Assembly: GCF_030324495.1 (NCBI RefSeq)
Contig: NZ_JACAGN010000002.1
Coordinates: 176,633 to 240,632 of the forward strand
From: Myroides sp. 1354
GTDB lineage: Bacteria > Bacteroidota > Bacteroidia > Flavobacteriales > Flavobacteriaceae
DNA length: 64,000 nucleotides
Direction of reading: 5' to 3'
The position numbers and the translations under genes were made by a program. Every line of letters begins with the position of its first letter. Position 1 is the stretch's first letter. The notes under the pieces are model-generated. The model made no database searches. It was not told the origin of the DNA and saw nothing but the letters and a program-made list of their open reading frames with translations. Below, one piece after another: positions 35,255-44,655 of this stretch.

Positions 35255-36775
35255 TTATAGGTTTGGATTCTCTCTCTCTTCCACGTTTGGTATTTGATAT
35301 AAGTAGTAAGGACTATTTGCTACAAACGGACTTTGATCTGGAAAATTCAACGCATAATGCCCATTAGCGGTCATTATTTTCGTTTTTGTTTCCTCATTGC
35401 CATTTGCATCTCTTACCACATAAGCATACTCTACTTTATTATTTTCGTATTTTTTTCGAACTACAGCTTTTTGATTTCTAACGATGTCGACTAAAGCAAA
35501 TCCTTCGCCGAATAATTCTTTTCTGCGTTCTAACCAAATAGCTTCTAATAAATCCTTTCCGGCTAAATTCGAAACTAAAGCTGCATGTCGTGCTCTTTTT
35601 ACCTCATTCAATTTATTGATTGCATCTCCGTCATTTAATTGTGCTTTCGCTTCTGCATTGATTAAATAAATCTCTGAAGTACGCATCAACACCATATCCG
35701 CAAGCTGTCCTGCTTTAAACTTGAATTTGCCATAACGCATCCAAACCACAGAAGCCTTCTCTATATCTGCACTTGGATCAGGCGCCCAATTAATCATTGA
35801 CTTTCTATAATCTCCATCCTCAAATAAATCTTTAAAGTAGGGATCTGCATTAAAACTATAATAATAACTATCTTTAGAAGTCACATCCAAATAATGGAAT
35901 TGATAGGACGCATTGCTTTGATCAGGTGTTTGTGGATGACCCCAAATCCATTCTCGATTCGCTACATCATTAAATCCTGATTTGTATTCTGTCTCAGTCA
36001 TTAAATAATCATTCTTCGCTAACAAACGATCGGAATAATCCCTTGCTTTCTCCCAATTTCTAGCATATAAATTAGCTCTAGACAGCAACCCTAATACCAC
36101 ACTGTAATCAATTTGGAATTTTTGTTTGCGCACATATCCTTCTGGAATTAGCACTAGTGCTTCTTCTAAATCAGCTAATGCTTGATTATACACTTCTCGT
36201 ACTGTAGATCTTTTAGCGGGCTGCGTATCAACTGTAGTCGGTTTCAGATAAATTGGCACGGCTAAAGCATTGGGATCTTTGTCAATCGCAAAGGCATAAG
36301 AAGAAGCCAAATGCAAATACATAAATCCACGTAAGGCATAAGCTTGTCCTTTTATTCTTCTTTTTTCTCCTGCATCTCCTTTTGAATTATCAATATAAGC
36401 TAAGATATTATTCATATTGTTAATGGTCTTGTATGACAAATTCCAACTGTGTGTATTCGTCCCTCCTTTTCCATAAAGCGCACTGAACTGATAATGATTC
36501 CCAAAACCGTATTTATTAGTTTGCAACACAGCGTCATTCCCCATAGCATCACTGGTTCGTAAAAAGGATCCAAATCCAGGGTTTGCATAGGTATAATAGG
36601 TCTCCATTAATTGTCCCCAACTACCATTTAACACTTTTTCGCTCCCTTCTACCGTTTTAAATACTTCTTTCTCTTCCACTGCATCCGTTGGCGATGTATC
36701 TTGATCACAAGAAACAAACGCAAAGAAAAATAACAGGGCTAAGGCTTTTGTATATTGGATATAATTTTTCATCAT
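35255..36775 (-). CDS. SusD/RagB-family nutrient-binding lipoprotein
   Basis: 506 residues. A lipoprotein signal with lipobox FVSC (Cys23), then the SusD fold: the N-terminal VEGSEKVLNGSWGQLMETYY part, TPR-like helices with GQAYALRGFMYLHLA, and the C-terminal LMRTSEIYLINAEAKAQL and ARHAAL ... LLEAIWLERRKELFGEG blocks. It caps the SusC barrel outside the outer membrane and captures the substrate. It starts 1 base after the SusC stop. No glycanase or sulfatase gene is near, so the substrate is open; the leader upstream hints at a sulfur-containing one. Confidence 0.95.
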   Translation of the reverse strand: MMKNYIQYTKALALLFFFAFVSCDQDTSPTDAVEEKEVFKTVEGSEKVLNGSWGQLMETYYTYANPGFGSFLRTSDAMGNDAVLQTNKYGFGNHYQFSALYGKGGTNTHSWNLSYKTINNMNNILAYIDNSKGDAGEKRRIKGQAYALRGFMYLHLASSYAFAIDKDPNALAVPIYLKPTTVDTQPAKRSTVREVYNQALADLEEALVLIPEGYVRKQKFQIDYSVVLGLLSRANLYARNWEKARDYSDRLLAKNDYLMTETEYKSGFNDVANREWIWGHPQTPDQSNASYQFHYLDVTSKDSYYYSFNADPYFKDLFEDGDYRKSMINWAPDPSADIEKASVVWMRYGKFKFKAGQLADMVLMRTSEIYLINAEAKAQLNDGDAINKLNEVKRARHAALVSNLAGKDLLEAIWLERRKELFGEGFALVDIVRNQKAVVRKKYENNKVEYAYVVRDANGNEETKTKIMTANGHYALNFPDQSPFVANSPYYLYQIPNVEERENPNL

Positions 36776-36776
36776 G

Positions 36777-39700
36777 TTATAATTTTAAGTTTACTCCTAT
36801 TGAAATCGTTTTCATCGCAGGATAACGGAAATAAGTTGTTCCATCATAGTTTTGTTCAGGATCTAGTCCTTGTTGTTTTGCCAGTGTAAATAAATTTTCT
36901 GCTTGTAAATACACCGAAGCTTGACCTATATTCACTTTCTTTAACCATTCTTGTGGGAAATTGTACGCTACTGACAAGTTTTTCAACTTTAAAAAAGAAC
37001 GATCTACTAAGAATCGAGTTGAGCTATTCGTCCATACATTAGCCGTTGAAGTAGTCAATCGCGCCACATCAGCATCCGTATTTTCTGGTGTCCAACGATC
37101 TAACATATCCACACTCCAAGACGTTCCTCCTCCATTTTGCTTCATTAAACTCAACTTATCACCGTTGTATATTTTCCCACCAACAGCGTAAGAGAAGTTC
37201 GCAATCAATTGCCAATTTTTATAAGACAAGTCGGTTTGGAATCCACCTGAAAATTTCGGTAATGAGTTTCCGCTTTTCACTTTGTCTTTGTCTTTTAATT
37301 CACTGTAATTTTCCGTGATGAAACGCTCGCCATTAGCATCCGTTCCATACCATCTCGGTTTTCCTGTTTCAGGATTAACCCCTGCCCATTCAATGAGGTA
37401 AAAATCATACAATGATCCACCTTTCATCCATTTTTTAGTTCCACTGTACATTTCTTCTGTAGGAAGAGATTGAATTTTATTTTTATAAGTCGTAATATTC
37501 ATTCCCAATTTCCATTTCCAATCCTCTGTTACGATTGGATATCCTTCTAGTGATAATTCCCATCCGTAATTTTTCATTTTCCCAATATTTTTTAATACTG
37601 AACCAAATCCAAGAGAAGGAGCTAGTTCCTCATTAAACAATAAATCTTTAGACGCACGTTCAAAATATTCCACCGTACCCGTTAATCGGTTATTGAAAAT
37701 TCCAAAATCAAAACCTAAATTTAGGTTCATATTTGTTTCCCAACTCACATTTGGTGTTCCCAAACGAGAAGCTACTAAACCTGGATCACCTAGATTATTA
37801 TAGATATCAAATAAAGCCTGGTACGCATAATATTCCACTTTATCATTTCCTTGTGCACCATAACTTGCGCGAACCATCAATTCATTCAACCACGAATCTC
37901 TATACTTCTGCATGAAATCTTCATCTATTAGACGCCACGAAGCTCCTAAAGACCAAAAGGAAGCGGTGCGATTTCCTGGAGCAAATCGAGAAGATCGATC
38001 ACTGCGGTATGATCCAGATAAGTAATACTTCTTATCATATGAATACTGTAAGTTTCCAAATAAACTAAAGATATTATATTCATCTGCTTTTCCGTAGAAA
38101 TCAGCCAATCGAGAGGCAGCATCTGGTTGTTCGTATCCCAACATAATCAACTGTTCTCTTGCTCCTCCAAAATAGTTTGATTTATATTGATAGAACTCTT
38201 GTCCTGCCATCACACCAATACTATTTTTATCATCTAAGTCCAAATCGTAATTCAGGACATTGTTATACGTCATTGCCGTTGTACGTGTGTTTCTCATGCT
38301 TACACCACCTCCTGTAGAACTAGATGGCCCTACTTCAGGATTCGTTACATTGTGATTATACACACTGTTGTAATCTACGTTTAACGACGTTTTAAATTTC
38401 AAATTATCTAAGAACTTCACTTGAGCATACGTACGAACAGAGGCATAATCTGTTTTATTTTCTGCCTTGTCTAAGGGAAGTGTAGCCACTAGATTGTGAC
38501 GAGCATACGAGCTTGCTCTATAATTTCCAAAATCATAGATACGATTTCCTGTTTCAGGATCTAATAAATAGGCTCCTGTAGTTAAATCGCGTTCGTAAAT
38601 CGGGTAAAAAGAGGGCATATTACGACCAAATCCAATCACATTGCCAATGGCACTATCATCTTGTTTGGGATAATCTTGAATCGAGTGTGAAGCGGAAGTA
38701 TTCAATCCCAATTCCAACCAGTTTTTAGCATCTATTACGATATTCGATCGGAAATTGAAACGTTTAAAACCGGATTCTTTGACATACCCTTGATTGTTTA
38801 AGAAACCACCTGAAACAAAGTATCTTGTTTTGGCTCCACCTCCAGATACACGAACTGTTAAATCTGTATAATTGGCATTTTGCGATAAAGCATCAGTCCA
38901 ATTGTCATTCCAAAGCGGGCGTAATCCAGCACGCAATTTTCCATCTGTCCCCACTGGTTCAGGGTTTTCCAATCCATAAGGATTAATTCCCAACGAGCTT
39001 ACTAAATTTGCGGTAGCATATTGAGAAGCGGTAGCCCAATCTTCTCCAGCTGTATCCATACGCCCATTGCGCATAGCCTCCCAATACATTTCCATGTATT
39101 GATTAGTACTCATCGTTTTATAATCACTACGCGCTCGGCTTGATGTTCCGTATTTAGCCGATATATCAATTTGAGGCTCTTGATTTTTCACTCCTTTTTT
39201 GGTTGTAATCATCACAACGCCATTTGCCGCTCTAGATCCATATAAGGTTGCAGCGGTAGCATCCTTTAATACAGAAATAGATTCAATATCTGCCGGTGCA
39301 ATAGTAGATAGCCCCCCTTCATAAGGCACACCATCTACTACATATAAAGGTCTACTTCCTGCATTTACTGAACCAATCCCACGGATGCGTATTTCCGCTT
39401 CCGAACCCGGTTGTCCACTTGCCGCAAAAGATTGCACCCCTGCTACCGAACCTTCTAAAACTCTTGAAACATTACTCACTTGAGATTGTCCAATCGTTTT
39501 AGCGCTAACTAATCCAACTGATCCTGTATAAGTCTTTTTATTGGCCGTACCATAAGGCACTTGAATAATGACTTCTTCTAAATTTTCGGCATGTGCCTCT
39601 AGGTAAATATTAAGTTCCGTTTGATTGGAAATTTTTACTTTTTTAGTTGTATATCCAATAAAAGAAAAGGAAAGTGTTTGATTCGGCTCCACTTTAACGG

Positions 39701-39872
39701 TGTAATTCCCATCAAAATCCGTGGCCACTCCTTTACCTGTTTCTACTACTGTCACACTTACTCCAGGTAAACTTCCTCCTACATCCGAGACCGTACCTTT
39801 CACTGTAAACTCTTGTGCTTGTAGCTGATAAACTCCCATCAGCACAAAAACAATTTGTAAAATTTTTTGCAT
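36777..39872 (-). CDS. SusC/RagA-family TonB-dependent outer membrane transporter
   Basis: 1031 residues. Signal peptide (1-19, QLQAQ), an N-terminal carboxypeptidase-like regulatory domain (VKGTVSDVGGSLPGVSVTVV, GVATDFDGNYTV), then the plug with the SusC signature SRPLYVVDGVPYEGGLSTI and KDATAATLYGSRAANGVVMI, then the barrel to the C-terminus (TISIGVNLKL). It imports a ligand with SusD. A leader of about 300 bases separates its start from a perfect -7 box at 40181. Confidence 0.96.
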   Translation of the reverse strand: MQKILQIVFVLMGVYQLQAQEFTVKGTVSDVGGSLPGVSVTVVETGKGVATDFDGNYTVKVEPNQTLSFSFIGYTTKKVKISNQTELNIYLEAHAENLEEVIIQVPYGTANKKTYTGSVGLVSAKTIGQSQVSNVSRVLEGSVAGVQSFAASGQPGSEAEIRIRGIGSVNAGSRPLYVVDGVPYEGGLSTIAPADIESISVLKDATAATLYGSRAANGVVMITTKKGVKNQEPQIDISAKYGTSSRARSDYKTMSTNQYMEMYWEAMRNGRMDTAGEDWATASQYATANLVSSLGINPYGLENPEPVGTDGKLRAGLRPLWNDNWTDALSQNANYTDLTVRVSGGGAKTRYFVSGGFLNNQGYVKESGFKRFNFRSNIVIDAKNWLELGLNTSASHSIQDYPKQDDSAIGNVIGFGRNMPSFYPIYERDLTTGAYLLDPETGNRIYDFGNYRASSYARHNLVATLPLDKAENKTDYASVRTYAQVKFLDNLKFKTSLNVDYNSVYNHNVTNPEVGPSSSTGGGVSMRNTRTTAMTYNNVLNYDLDLDDKNSIGVMAGQEFYQYKSNYFGGAREQLIMLGYEQPDAASRLADFYGKADEYNIFSLFGNLQYSYDKKYYLSGSYRSDRSSRFAPGNRTASFWSLGASWRLIDEDFMQKYRDSWLNELMVRASYGAQGNDKVEYYAYQALFDIYNNLGDPGLVASRLGTPNVSWETNMNLNLGFDFGIFNNRLTGTVEYFERASKDLLFNEELAPSLGFGSVLKNIGKMKNYGWELSLEGYPIVTEDWKWKLGMNITTYKNKIQSLPTEEMYSGTKKWMKGGSLYDFYLIEWAGVNPETGKPRWYGTDANGERFITENYSELKDKDKVKSGNSLPKFSGGFQTDLSYKNWQLIANFSYAVGGKIYNGDKLSLMKQNGGGTSWSVDMLDRWTPENTDADVARLTTSTANVWTNSSTRFLVDRSFLKLKNLSVAYNFPQEWLKKVNIGQASVYLQAENLFTLAKQQGLDPEQNYDGTTYFRYPAMKTISIGVNLKL

Positions 39873-39943
39873 AAATTGTTCCTTTGATTGCTAGCTATTT
39901 CCAGCAATACATTAATACTAAAGTGATAGATTTGAAATAATAA

Positions 39944-39965
39944 GGATGTTCAACATACAACATCC
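39944..39965 (-). promoter_or_regulatory. Hairpin in the susC leader, possible attenuator stem
   Basis: Minus strand: GGATGTT pairs with AACATCC (8-base loop), followed by TTATTATTT, like a weak intrinsic terminator 72 bases before the susC start. The upstream hairpin's 3' arm (CAACA) could pair with TGTTG in this stem, making the two structures exclusive. Confidence 0.45.
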
Positions 39966-39977
39966 GAGATAAGATAA

Positions 39978-39995
39978 TTGTTGCGCTAGCAACAA
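39978..39995 (-). promoter_or_regulatory. Hairpin overlapping the Cys codons of the leader ORF
   Basis: TTGTTGC pairs with GCAACAA across four bases. The 5' arm consists of the last three Cys codons of the 36-residue leader peptide, and the loop carries its stop, so a ribosome pausing there would keep it open. Confidence 0.55.
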
Positions 39996-40096
39996 CACAA
40001 GTTCACGCAGCACTTCATCGACATTGAAGAAGATACTTCCTGTAGATTAAAAGAAAGAAACGAAGTCGTTTTCGGTAAAAAAACTATTGACTGCAT
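39986..40096 (-). CDS. Candidate leader peptide ending in Cys codons
   Basis: 36 residues starting MQSIVFLPKTTSF and ending MKCCVNLCCC: five Cys in the last nine residues, with three consecutive Cys codons directly before the stop. It lies between the perfect -7 box (40181-40188) and susC, and its last codons form one arm of a hairpin followed by a second, terminator-like hairpin. This is the layout of an amino-acid-responsive attenuator peptide. Low cysteine charging would stall the ribosome, free the downstream arm and allow susCD expression. Not recognised from a named family; ORF length alone is weak evidence, so the call rests on the codons plus structure. Confidence 0.5.
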   Translation of the reverse strand: MQSIVFLPKTTSFLSFNLQEVSSSMSMKCCVNLCCC

Positions 40097-40180
40097 GATA
40101 CTACTACTTTTTAAATAACGGCCTTTTGTATTTCGATAGGGAGAAAACATTCAGTGCCAATTATTTGTTTTTTGATAAGG

Positions 40181-40188
40181 CAAAGATA
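40181..40188 (-). promoter_or_regulatory. -7 box TATCTTTG of susC leader
   Basis: Perfect TAnnTTTG on the minus strand, 308 bases upstream of the susC ATG and 84 before the leader ATG. It implies a long 5' leader. Confidence 0.55.
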
Positions 40189-40237
40189 GTAGCTACAAGA
40201 ACAGGAGTAAATACCACGTATATGGTAGATTTAAATG

Positions 40238-40276
40238 AAAAAAGGTTATCTCCATTGTTTAGAGATAACCTTTTTT
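40238..40276 (-). terminator. Terminator of tyrS
   Basis: 15-bp perfect stem AAAAAAGGTTATCTC / GAGATAACCTTTTTT with a 9-base loop, 21 bases past the tyrS stop. Confidence 0.9.
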
Positions 40277-40297
40277 ATTCTATTGTACTTATATAGA

Positions 40298-41590
40298 TTA
40301 CTTTACATGTAAAATAAAGTAATTCTTTTTCCCTTTTTGAAGGAGGATAAATTGATCATTAATCAAGTCTTGTGTCGAAATCACGTATTCTTCTGTTACT
40401 TTATCGCGGTTTACTGCGATTGAATTTGCTTGCAAAGAACGACGTGCTTCCCCGTTTGATGGCATAAACCCGCTCTTTCCAGCTAAAGCTTCAATAATAG
40501 GTAAACCTGCTTCAACGTCAGCTTTTGTAATTTCTGCTTGAGGCACTCCATCAAAAACCTCTAAGAACGTTTTAGCGTCCAATTGCTTCAAGTCATCCGC
40601 AGATGAATTTCCAAACAAAATTCCAGAAGCTTTGATTGCATTTTCTAAATTTTCAGCTCCGTGAACCATTGTTGTCACTTCTTCTGCCAATCTTTTTTGT
40701 AAAACGCGTAAATGCGGTGCTTCTAGGTGTTCTTTTACAAGCGTTTCAATTTCTTCGCGCCCGATAAAAGTAAATATCTTGATGTATTTTTCAGCATCAG
40801 CATCCGATACGTTTACCCAGTATTGGTAGAATTTGTATGGTGATGTATATTCAGCAGACAACCAAATATTTCCACCTTCAGATTTACCAAACTTGGTACC
40901 ATCCGCCTTTGTGATTAAAGGACAAGTCAACGCATAGGCTTTTTCGCTAATTGTACGGCGAATTAATTCTGTCCCTGTAGTAATATTCCCCCACTGATCC
41001 GAACCTCCCATTTGCAACGTAACCTGCTTTGCTTGGAATAAATGTAAAAAATCATACCCTTGTAACAGCTGATAACAAAACTCTGTAAAAGACATTCCAT
41101 CTTGGAATTCACCATTTAGGCGTTTTTTCACAGAATCTTTTGCCATCATATAGTTCACAGTAATGTGTTTACCTACTGTTCTAATGAATTCTAAGAAAGA
41201 AAAATCTTTCATCCAGTCGTAGTTGTTCACTAATTCGGCTGCATTTCCTGCACCTGAATTAAAATCTAAAAAGCGTTCTAGCTGAGCTTTGATCGCATTT
41301 TGATTGTGACGTAAAGCTTCTTCTGACAATAGATTACGTTCATTTGATTTTCCAGATGGATCACCTACCATTCCTGTAGCACCACCAATTAAAGCAATTG
41401 GTTTGTGTCCTGCCATTTGAAAATGCTTTAAAAGCATTACACCTACTAAATGTCCAATATGCAATGAATCCGCTGTTGGGTCAATTCCCACATACGCCAC
41501 ACGCATCTGCTCCAACAAATGTTCTTCAGTGCCTGGCATAACGTCGTGGAGCATTCCTCTCCAAGTCACTTCTTCAATAAAATTTTTCAT
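40298..41590 (-). CDS. tyrS: Tyrosyl-tRNA synthetase
   Basis: 430 residues. Class I motifs: HIGH within [13 protein letters not shown], and KFGKS within [13 protein letters not shown] (the KMSKS-type loop). [14 protein letters not shown] and a C-terminal S4-like RNA-binding domain ([14 protein letters not shown]) complete the bacterial TyrRS. It has its own promoter 17 bases upstream and its own terminator. Confidence 0.98.
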   Translation of the reverse strand: MKNFIEEVTWRGMLHDVMPGTEEHLLEQMRVAYVGIDPTADSLHIGHLVGVMLLKHFQMAGHKPIALIGGATGMVGDPSGKSNERNLLSEEALRHNQNAIKAQLERFLDFNSGAGNAAELVNNYDWMKDFSFLEFIRTVGKHITVNYMMAKDSVKKRLNGEFQDGMSFTEFCYQLLQGYDFLHLFQAKQVTLQMGGSDQWGNITTGTELIRRTISEKAYALTCPLITKADGTKFGKSEGGNIWLSAEYTSPYKFYQYWVNVSDADAEKYIKIFTFIGREEIETLVKEHLEAPHLRVLQKRLAEEVTTMVHGAENLENAIKASGILFGNSSADDLKQLDAKTFLEVFDGVPQAEITKADVEAGLPIIEALAGKSGFMPSNGEARRSLQANSIAVNRDKVTEEYVISTQDLINDQFILLQKGKKNYFILHVK

Positions 41591-41606
41591 TTAATTATAT
41601 TTTATG

Positions 41607-41614
41607 CAAAGATA
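41607..41614 (-). promoter_or_regulatory. -7 box TATCTTTG of tyrS
   Basis: Perfect TAnnTTTG on the minus strand, 16 bases before the ATG at 41590. Confidence 0.65.
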
Positions 41615-41758
41615 GTTCAATTCCTTACGCTATTAGAACTTTTTTTGGTTACTTCTTTATTTTTATCGCTTTCAGAGGGTTCAAAACAATCCACTGAAAA
41701 TACGGGCGTTACTTTCAAACTTTTAGTTCAATTCTTTCACTTTCTAAAACATAACCTT

Positions 41759-41766
41759 TACATTTG
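41759..41766 (+). promoter_or_regulatory. -7 box TACATTTG of reductase gene
   Basis: Perfect TAnnTTTG that ends 6 bases before the ATG at 41773, so the transcript probably starts at or near the start codon (leaderless). It overlaps the TTG at 41764, which is therefore not the start. Confidence 0.6.
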
Positions 41767-41772
41767 TTCATT

Positions 41773-42771
41773 ATGATATTAGTCACTGGTGCAACAGGCT
41801 TAGTTGGAAGCCATCTTCTTTTACACCTTCTACAACAAGAAGAAGGTAGTGTGCGTGCTATTTACCGAAATACACAAAGTATAAATAAGACCAAACAGGT
41901 ATTTGAGCTCTACCATGCATTAGCGTTATTTGAACAGATTCAGTGGCAACAAGCGGATCTTTTAGATTTACCCGCCTTAGAAAAAGCCTTTGAAGGAGTG
42001 ACGCGTGTATATCACTGCGCCGCTATGATTTCTTTTGATCCCAAAGATGAACACTTGATGCGCAAAACCAATATTGAAGGAACCGCTAATATCGTAAACC
42101 TTTGTATCGCCTATCAGATTGCAAAATTATGCCATGTTAGTTCCATTGCTGCTTTAGGCGAATCCCTTCACCCTTCTACCCCCATTACGGAAAAAACAGA
42201 ATGGAATCCGGAATTGTATCACAGTGATTATGCATTGAGCAAGTTCGGTGGTGAAATGGAAGTTTGGCGAGGTACACAAGAAGGACTTGACGTGATCATT
42301 GTCAATCCTGGAGTAATTTTTGGACGTGGTTTTTACCGAGAAGGCAGCAGTGAACTCTTGTATAAAGTACATCAAGGATTTCCTTTTTACACTTCGGGAA
42401 CTACAGCTGTGGTATCTGTTGAGGATGTCGTATCTTGCATGATTCGCCTCATGCGTAGCAACCACAAAAATGAACGTTATATTCTGGTTTCTGACAATTT
42501 AGACAATCGCGAACTTTTGCATTTTATTGCAGCTTTACTCCACAAAAAGCCAGCTAGCTTTGAAATTGGACGATTTGGTCTTGCCCTAGCCTGGCGTTTA
42601 GATGCCTTTATTTCTGTACTAACCAGAAAAAAAAGAAGCTTTACACGTGCTATTGCGAAAGCTTCTTTAAGTCGTTTTAACTATGATACATCAAAAGTTG
42701 AGCAAACACTGTCTTTTCAATTTATCTCTTATCGAGATTTTTTAACCGAGCTAAGTAAAAGTTTTAAATAA
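41773..42771 (+). CDS. NAD(P)-dependent epimerase/reductase, extended SDR family
   Basis: 332 residues from the ATG at 41773 (MILVTGATGLVGSHLLLHLL). Rossmann motif TGATGLVG, then YHCAAMISF, the active-site Tyr-x-x-x-Lys in YALSKFGGEMEVW, and VNPGVIFG. It most resembles dihydroflavonol-4-reductase-like extended SDR proteins; the substrate is unknown. Cytoplasmic single gene with its own promoter. It faces the DUF4296 lipoprotein gene convergently. Confidence 0.88.
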   Translation: MILVTGATGLVGSHLLLHLLQQEEGSVRAIYRNTQSINKTKQVFELYHALALFEQIQWQQADLLDLPALEKAFEGVTRVYHCAAMISFDPKDEHLMRKTNIEGTANIVNLCIAYQIAKLCHVSSIAALGESLHPSTPITEKTEWNPELYHSDYALSKFGGEMEVWRGTQEGLDVIIVNPGVIFGRGFYREGSSELLYKVHQGFPFYTSGTTAVVSVEDVVSCMIRLMRSNHKNERYILVSDNLDNRELLHFIAALLHKKPASFEIGRFGLALAWRLDAFISVLTRKKRSFTRAIAKASLSRFNYDTSKVEQTLSFQFISYRDFLTELSKSFK

Positions 42772-42785
42772 AAAATTTATCTTTT

Positions 42786-43304
42786 TTACATTTCAATTTG
42801 CTCTTGCAAACGCTTTTTCATTTTAGGGCTTATCTCTTTGATTTTACTCTGATTTACTGCCTTATTTTTTACTGCAGGCTTCGATTCCTCCTCGTATAAA
42901 ACTTCTTGAATAGGAAGAGAATCAGTAGCTACATGAATAGGTTGTAATTCTATTTCTTTTTTAGGCAATAGCGAATCAATTCGTTCTTTTTCTTTTTTAA
43001 GTCGATCCATTACGCGATTTTGCATATCCAAATACACTCCTTTTTTCAACATCACATAGTATCGATTATTTGTTGTAAAAGTCAAACTGTCAATCTGATA
43101 TTTTTCAAACACATCGTTTACCTGTATTGTTTTTACTGTATCTGTGGCAAATGAATTTGTTGCTTGCATACCATACAACAGCGCCATATCATATAGAATA
43201 TCCTCCATTTTTGATTGTTCGATAAATGGATTGGGCTTGTTCATATCCTTTTGACAAGACAACAACAACAAAGCCACACAAAAAATCACAACTACTTGTT
43301 TCAT
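42786..43304 (-). CDS. DUF4296 lipoprotein
   Basis: 172 residues from the ATG at 43304 (MKQVVVIFCVALLLLSCQKD); the longer frame lacks a signal at its start. Lipobox LLSC, then the DUF4296 core (MEDILYDMALLYGMQA; FEKYQIDSLTFTTNNRYY) and a Lys/Glu-rich helical tail. It is a conserved Bacteroidota lipoprotein of unknown function, and downstream of dihydroorotase is its usual place in Flavobacteriia. Its start lies just after the pyrC stop, so the three genes from 45374 form one operon. Confidence 0.85.
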   Translation of the reverse strand: MKQVVVIFCVALLLLSCQKDMNKPNPFIEQSKMEDILYDMALLYGMQATNSFATDTVKTIQVNDVFEKYQIDSLTFTTNNRYYVMLKKGVYLDMQNRVMDRLKKEKERIDSLLPKKEIELQPIHVATDSLPIQEVLYEEESKPAVKNKAVNQSKIKEISPKMKKRLQEQIEM

Positions 43305-43317
43305 TTCTATAAATCTA

Positions 43318-44655
43318 CTAACGTTCGAAAAGCAATCTTTGCCCACAGCGAATCTCTTTTACTTCTTCATTTTCATAAACCAAACATCCGTTGACAAACG
43401 TATGCGTTACTTTAGATGAAAATGTTTCTCCTTCAAATGGAGACCACCCACATTTATACAAGATATTATCTGCATTCACTTCCCAACTGCTATTCGGATC
43501 AATGACAACAATATCGGCGTGATATCCTTCTTTCAAAAACCCTCTTTTTTCGATTTGGAATAAAATAGCAGGATTGTGTGCTGTTTTTTCGACAATTTTT
43601 TCAACGGTAATACGCCCTTGTTTTTTTGCCTCAAATAAGGAAACTAAAGCGTGCTGAACCAACGGTCCTCCAGAAGGTGCTTGCGTATACGTTTTTGCTT
43701 TTTCCTCCTTGGTATGAGGAGCATGATCTGTTGCAATAACATCAATACGACCATCTAACAAAGCCTCCCAAAGTTTTTCTCTGTCACTTTCTTTTTTTAC
43801 AGCAGGATTCCACTTAATTAAATTTCCTTTTGTTTCGTAGTCCTTATCTGTAAACCACAAATGATGTACACAAACCTCAGCTGTTATTTTTTTATCTTTC
43901 AACGGAATATCATTGCGGAATAGCTCCGTTTCTTTTCCTGTAGACACGTGAAACACGTGTAATCTCGCTCCCGTTTTCTTTGCCAATTCAATTGCCTTTG
44001 ACGAAGAGAGATAACAAGCTTCTTCGCTGCGAATAACAGGGTGACATTGTACCGGAATATCTTCTCCGTATTGTTCTTTGTGTCGTTGTAAATTCGCCTG
44101 AATTGTTCCTTCATCTTCTGCGTGAACAGCAATTAACATAGAGGTACTTGAAAATATCTTCTCTAATACTTCTTGGCGATCCACTAGCATGTTTCCCGTT
44201 GAAGAACCTAAAAACAATTTAATTCCCGCAACATTACGTGGATTTGTCTGTAGTAATTCTTCTAAATTATCATTGGTTCCCCCCATCATAAACGAGTAAT
44301 TCGCATAGGATTTAGAAGAAGCTATTTCATATTTTTGTTCTAATAATTCTTGAGTAACCGCATTGGGAACTGTATTAGGTTGTTCAATGAAAGAAGTAAT
44401 TCCTCCAGCAACAGCCGCTCTTGATTCTGAAGCAATATCTCCTTTATGTGTCAATCCCGGTTCGCGAAAATGCACTTGATCATCAATCATTCCTGGAATC
44501 ACATATTTACCTGTTGCATCAATCACTTGCATATCCACTGTGGCTTCAATATTAGAAGCTATACGTGCAATTTTCCCCTCTTGAACCAGGATATCTCCCT
44601 TTTGCACGATACCTTCATTCACAAGGTTTCCGTTTTTAATTAAGTAGTTACTCAT
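43318..44655 (-). CDS. pyrC: Dihydroorotase
   Basis: 445 residues. Amidohydrolase barrel: DDQVHFREPGLTHKGD (metal strand, with Gln where most have the first His of HxH), GGITSFIEQPNT, HAEDEGT, HVFHVSTGKE and ATDHAPHTKEEK. It closes carbamoyl aspartate to dihydroorotate in pyrimidine synthesis. Start and stop are well placed: it abuts the DPM-type gene upstream by one shared base and the DUF4296 gene downstream. Confidence 0.93.
   Translation of the reverse strand: MSNYLIKNGNLVNEGIVQKGDILVQEGKIARIASNIEATVDMQVIDATGKYVIPGMIDDQVHFREPGLTHKGDIASESRAAVAGGITSFIEQPNTVPNAVTQELLEQKYEIASSKSYANYSFMMGGTNDNLEELLQTNPRNVAGIKLFLGSSTGNMLVDRQEVLEKIFSSTSMLIAVHAEDEGTIQANLQRHKEQYGEDIPVQCHPVIRSEEACYLSSSKAIELAKKTGARLHVFHVSTGKETELFRNDIPLKDKKITAEVCVHHLWFTDKDYETKGNLIKWNPAVKKESDREKLWEALLDGRIDVIATDHAPHTKEEKAKTYTQAPSGGPLVQHALVSLFEAKKQGRITVEKIVEKTAHNPAILFQIEKRGFLKEGYHADIVVIDPNSSWEVNADNILYKCGWSPFEGETFSSKVTHTFVNGCLVYENEEVKEIRCGQRLLFER

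Noticed and set aside
36777..39872. Polysaccharide utilisation locus
   Set aside because: Only SusC and SusD are present; no carbohydrate-active enzyme or typical sensor is near.
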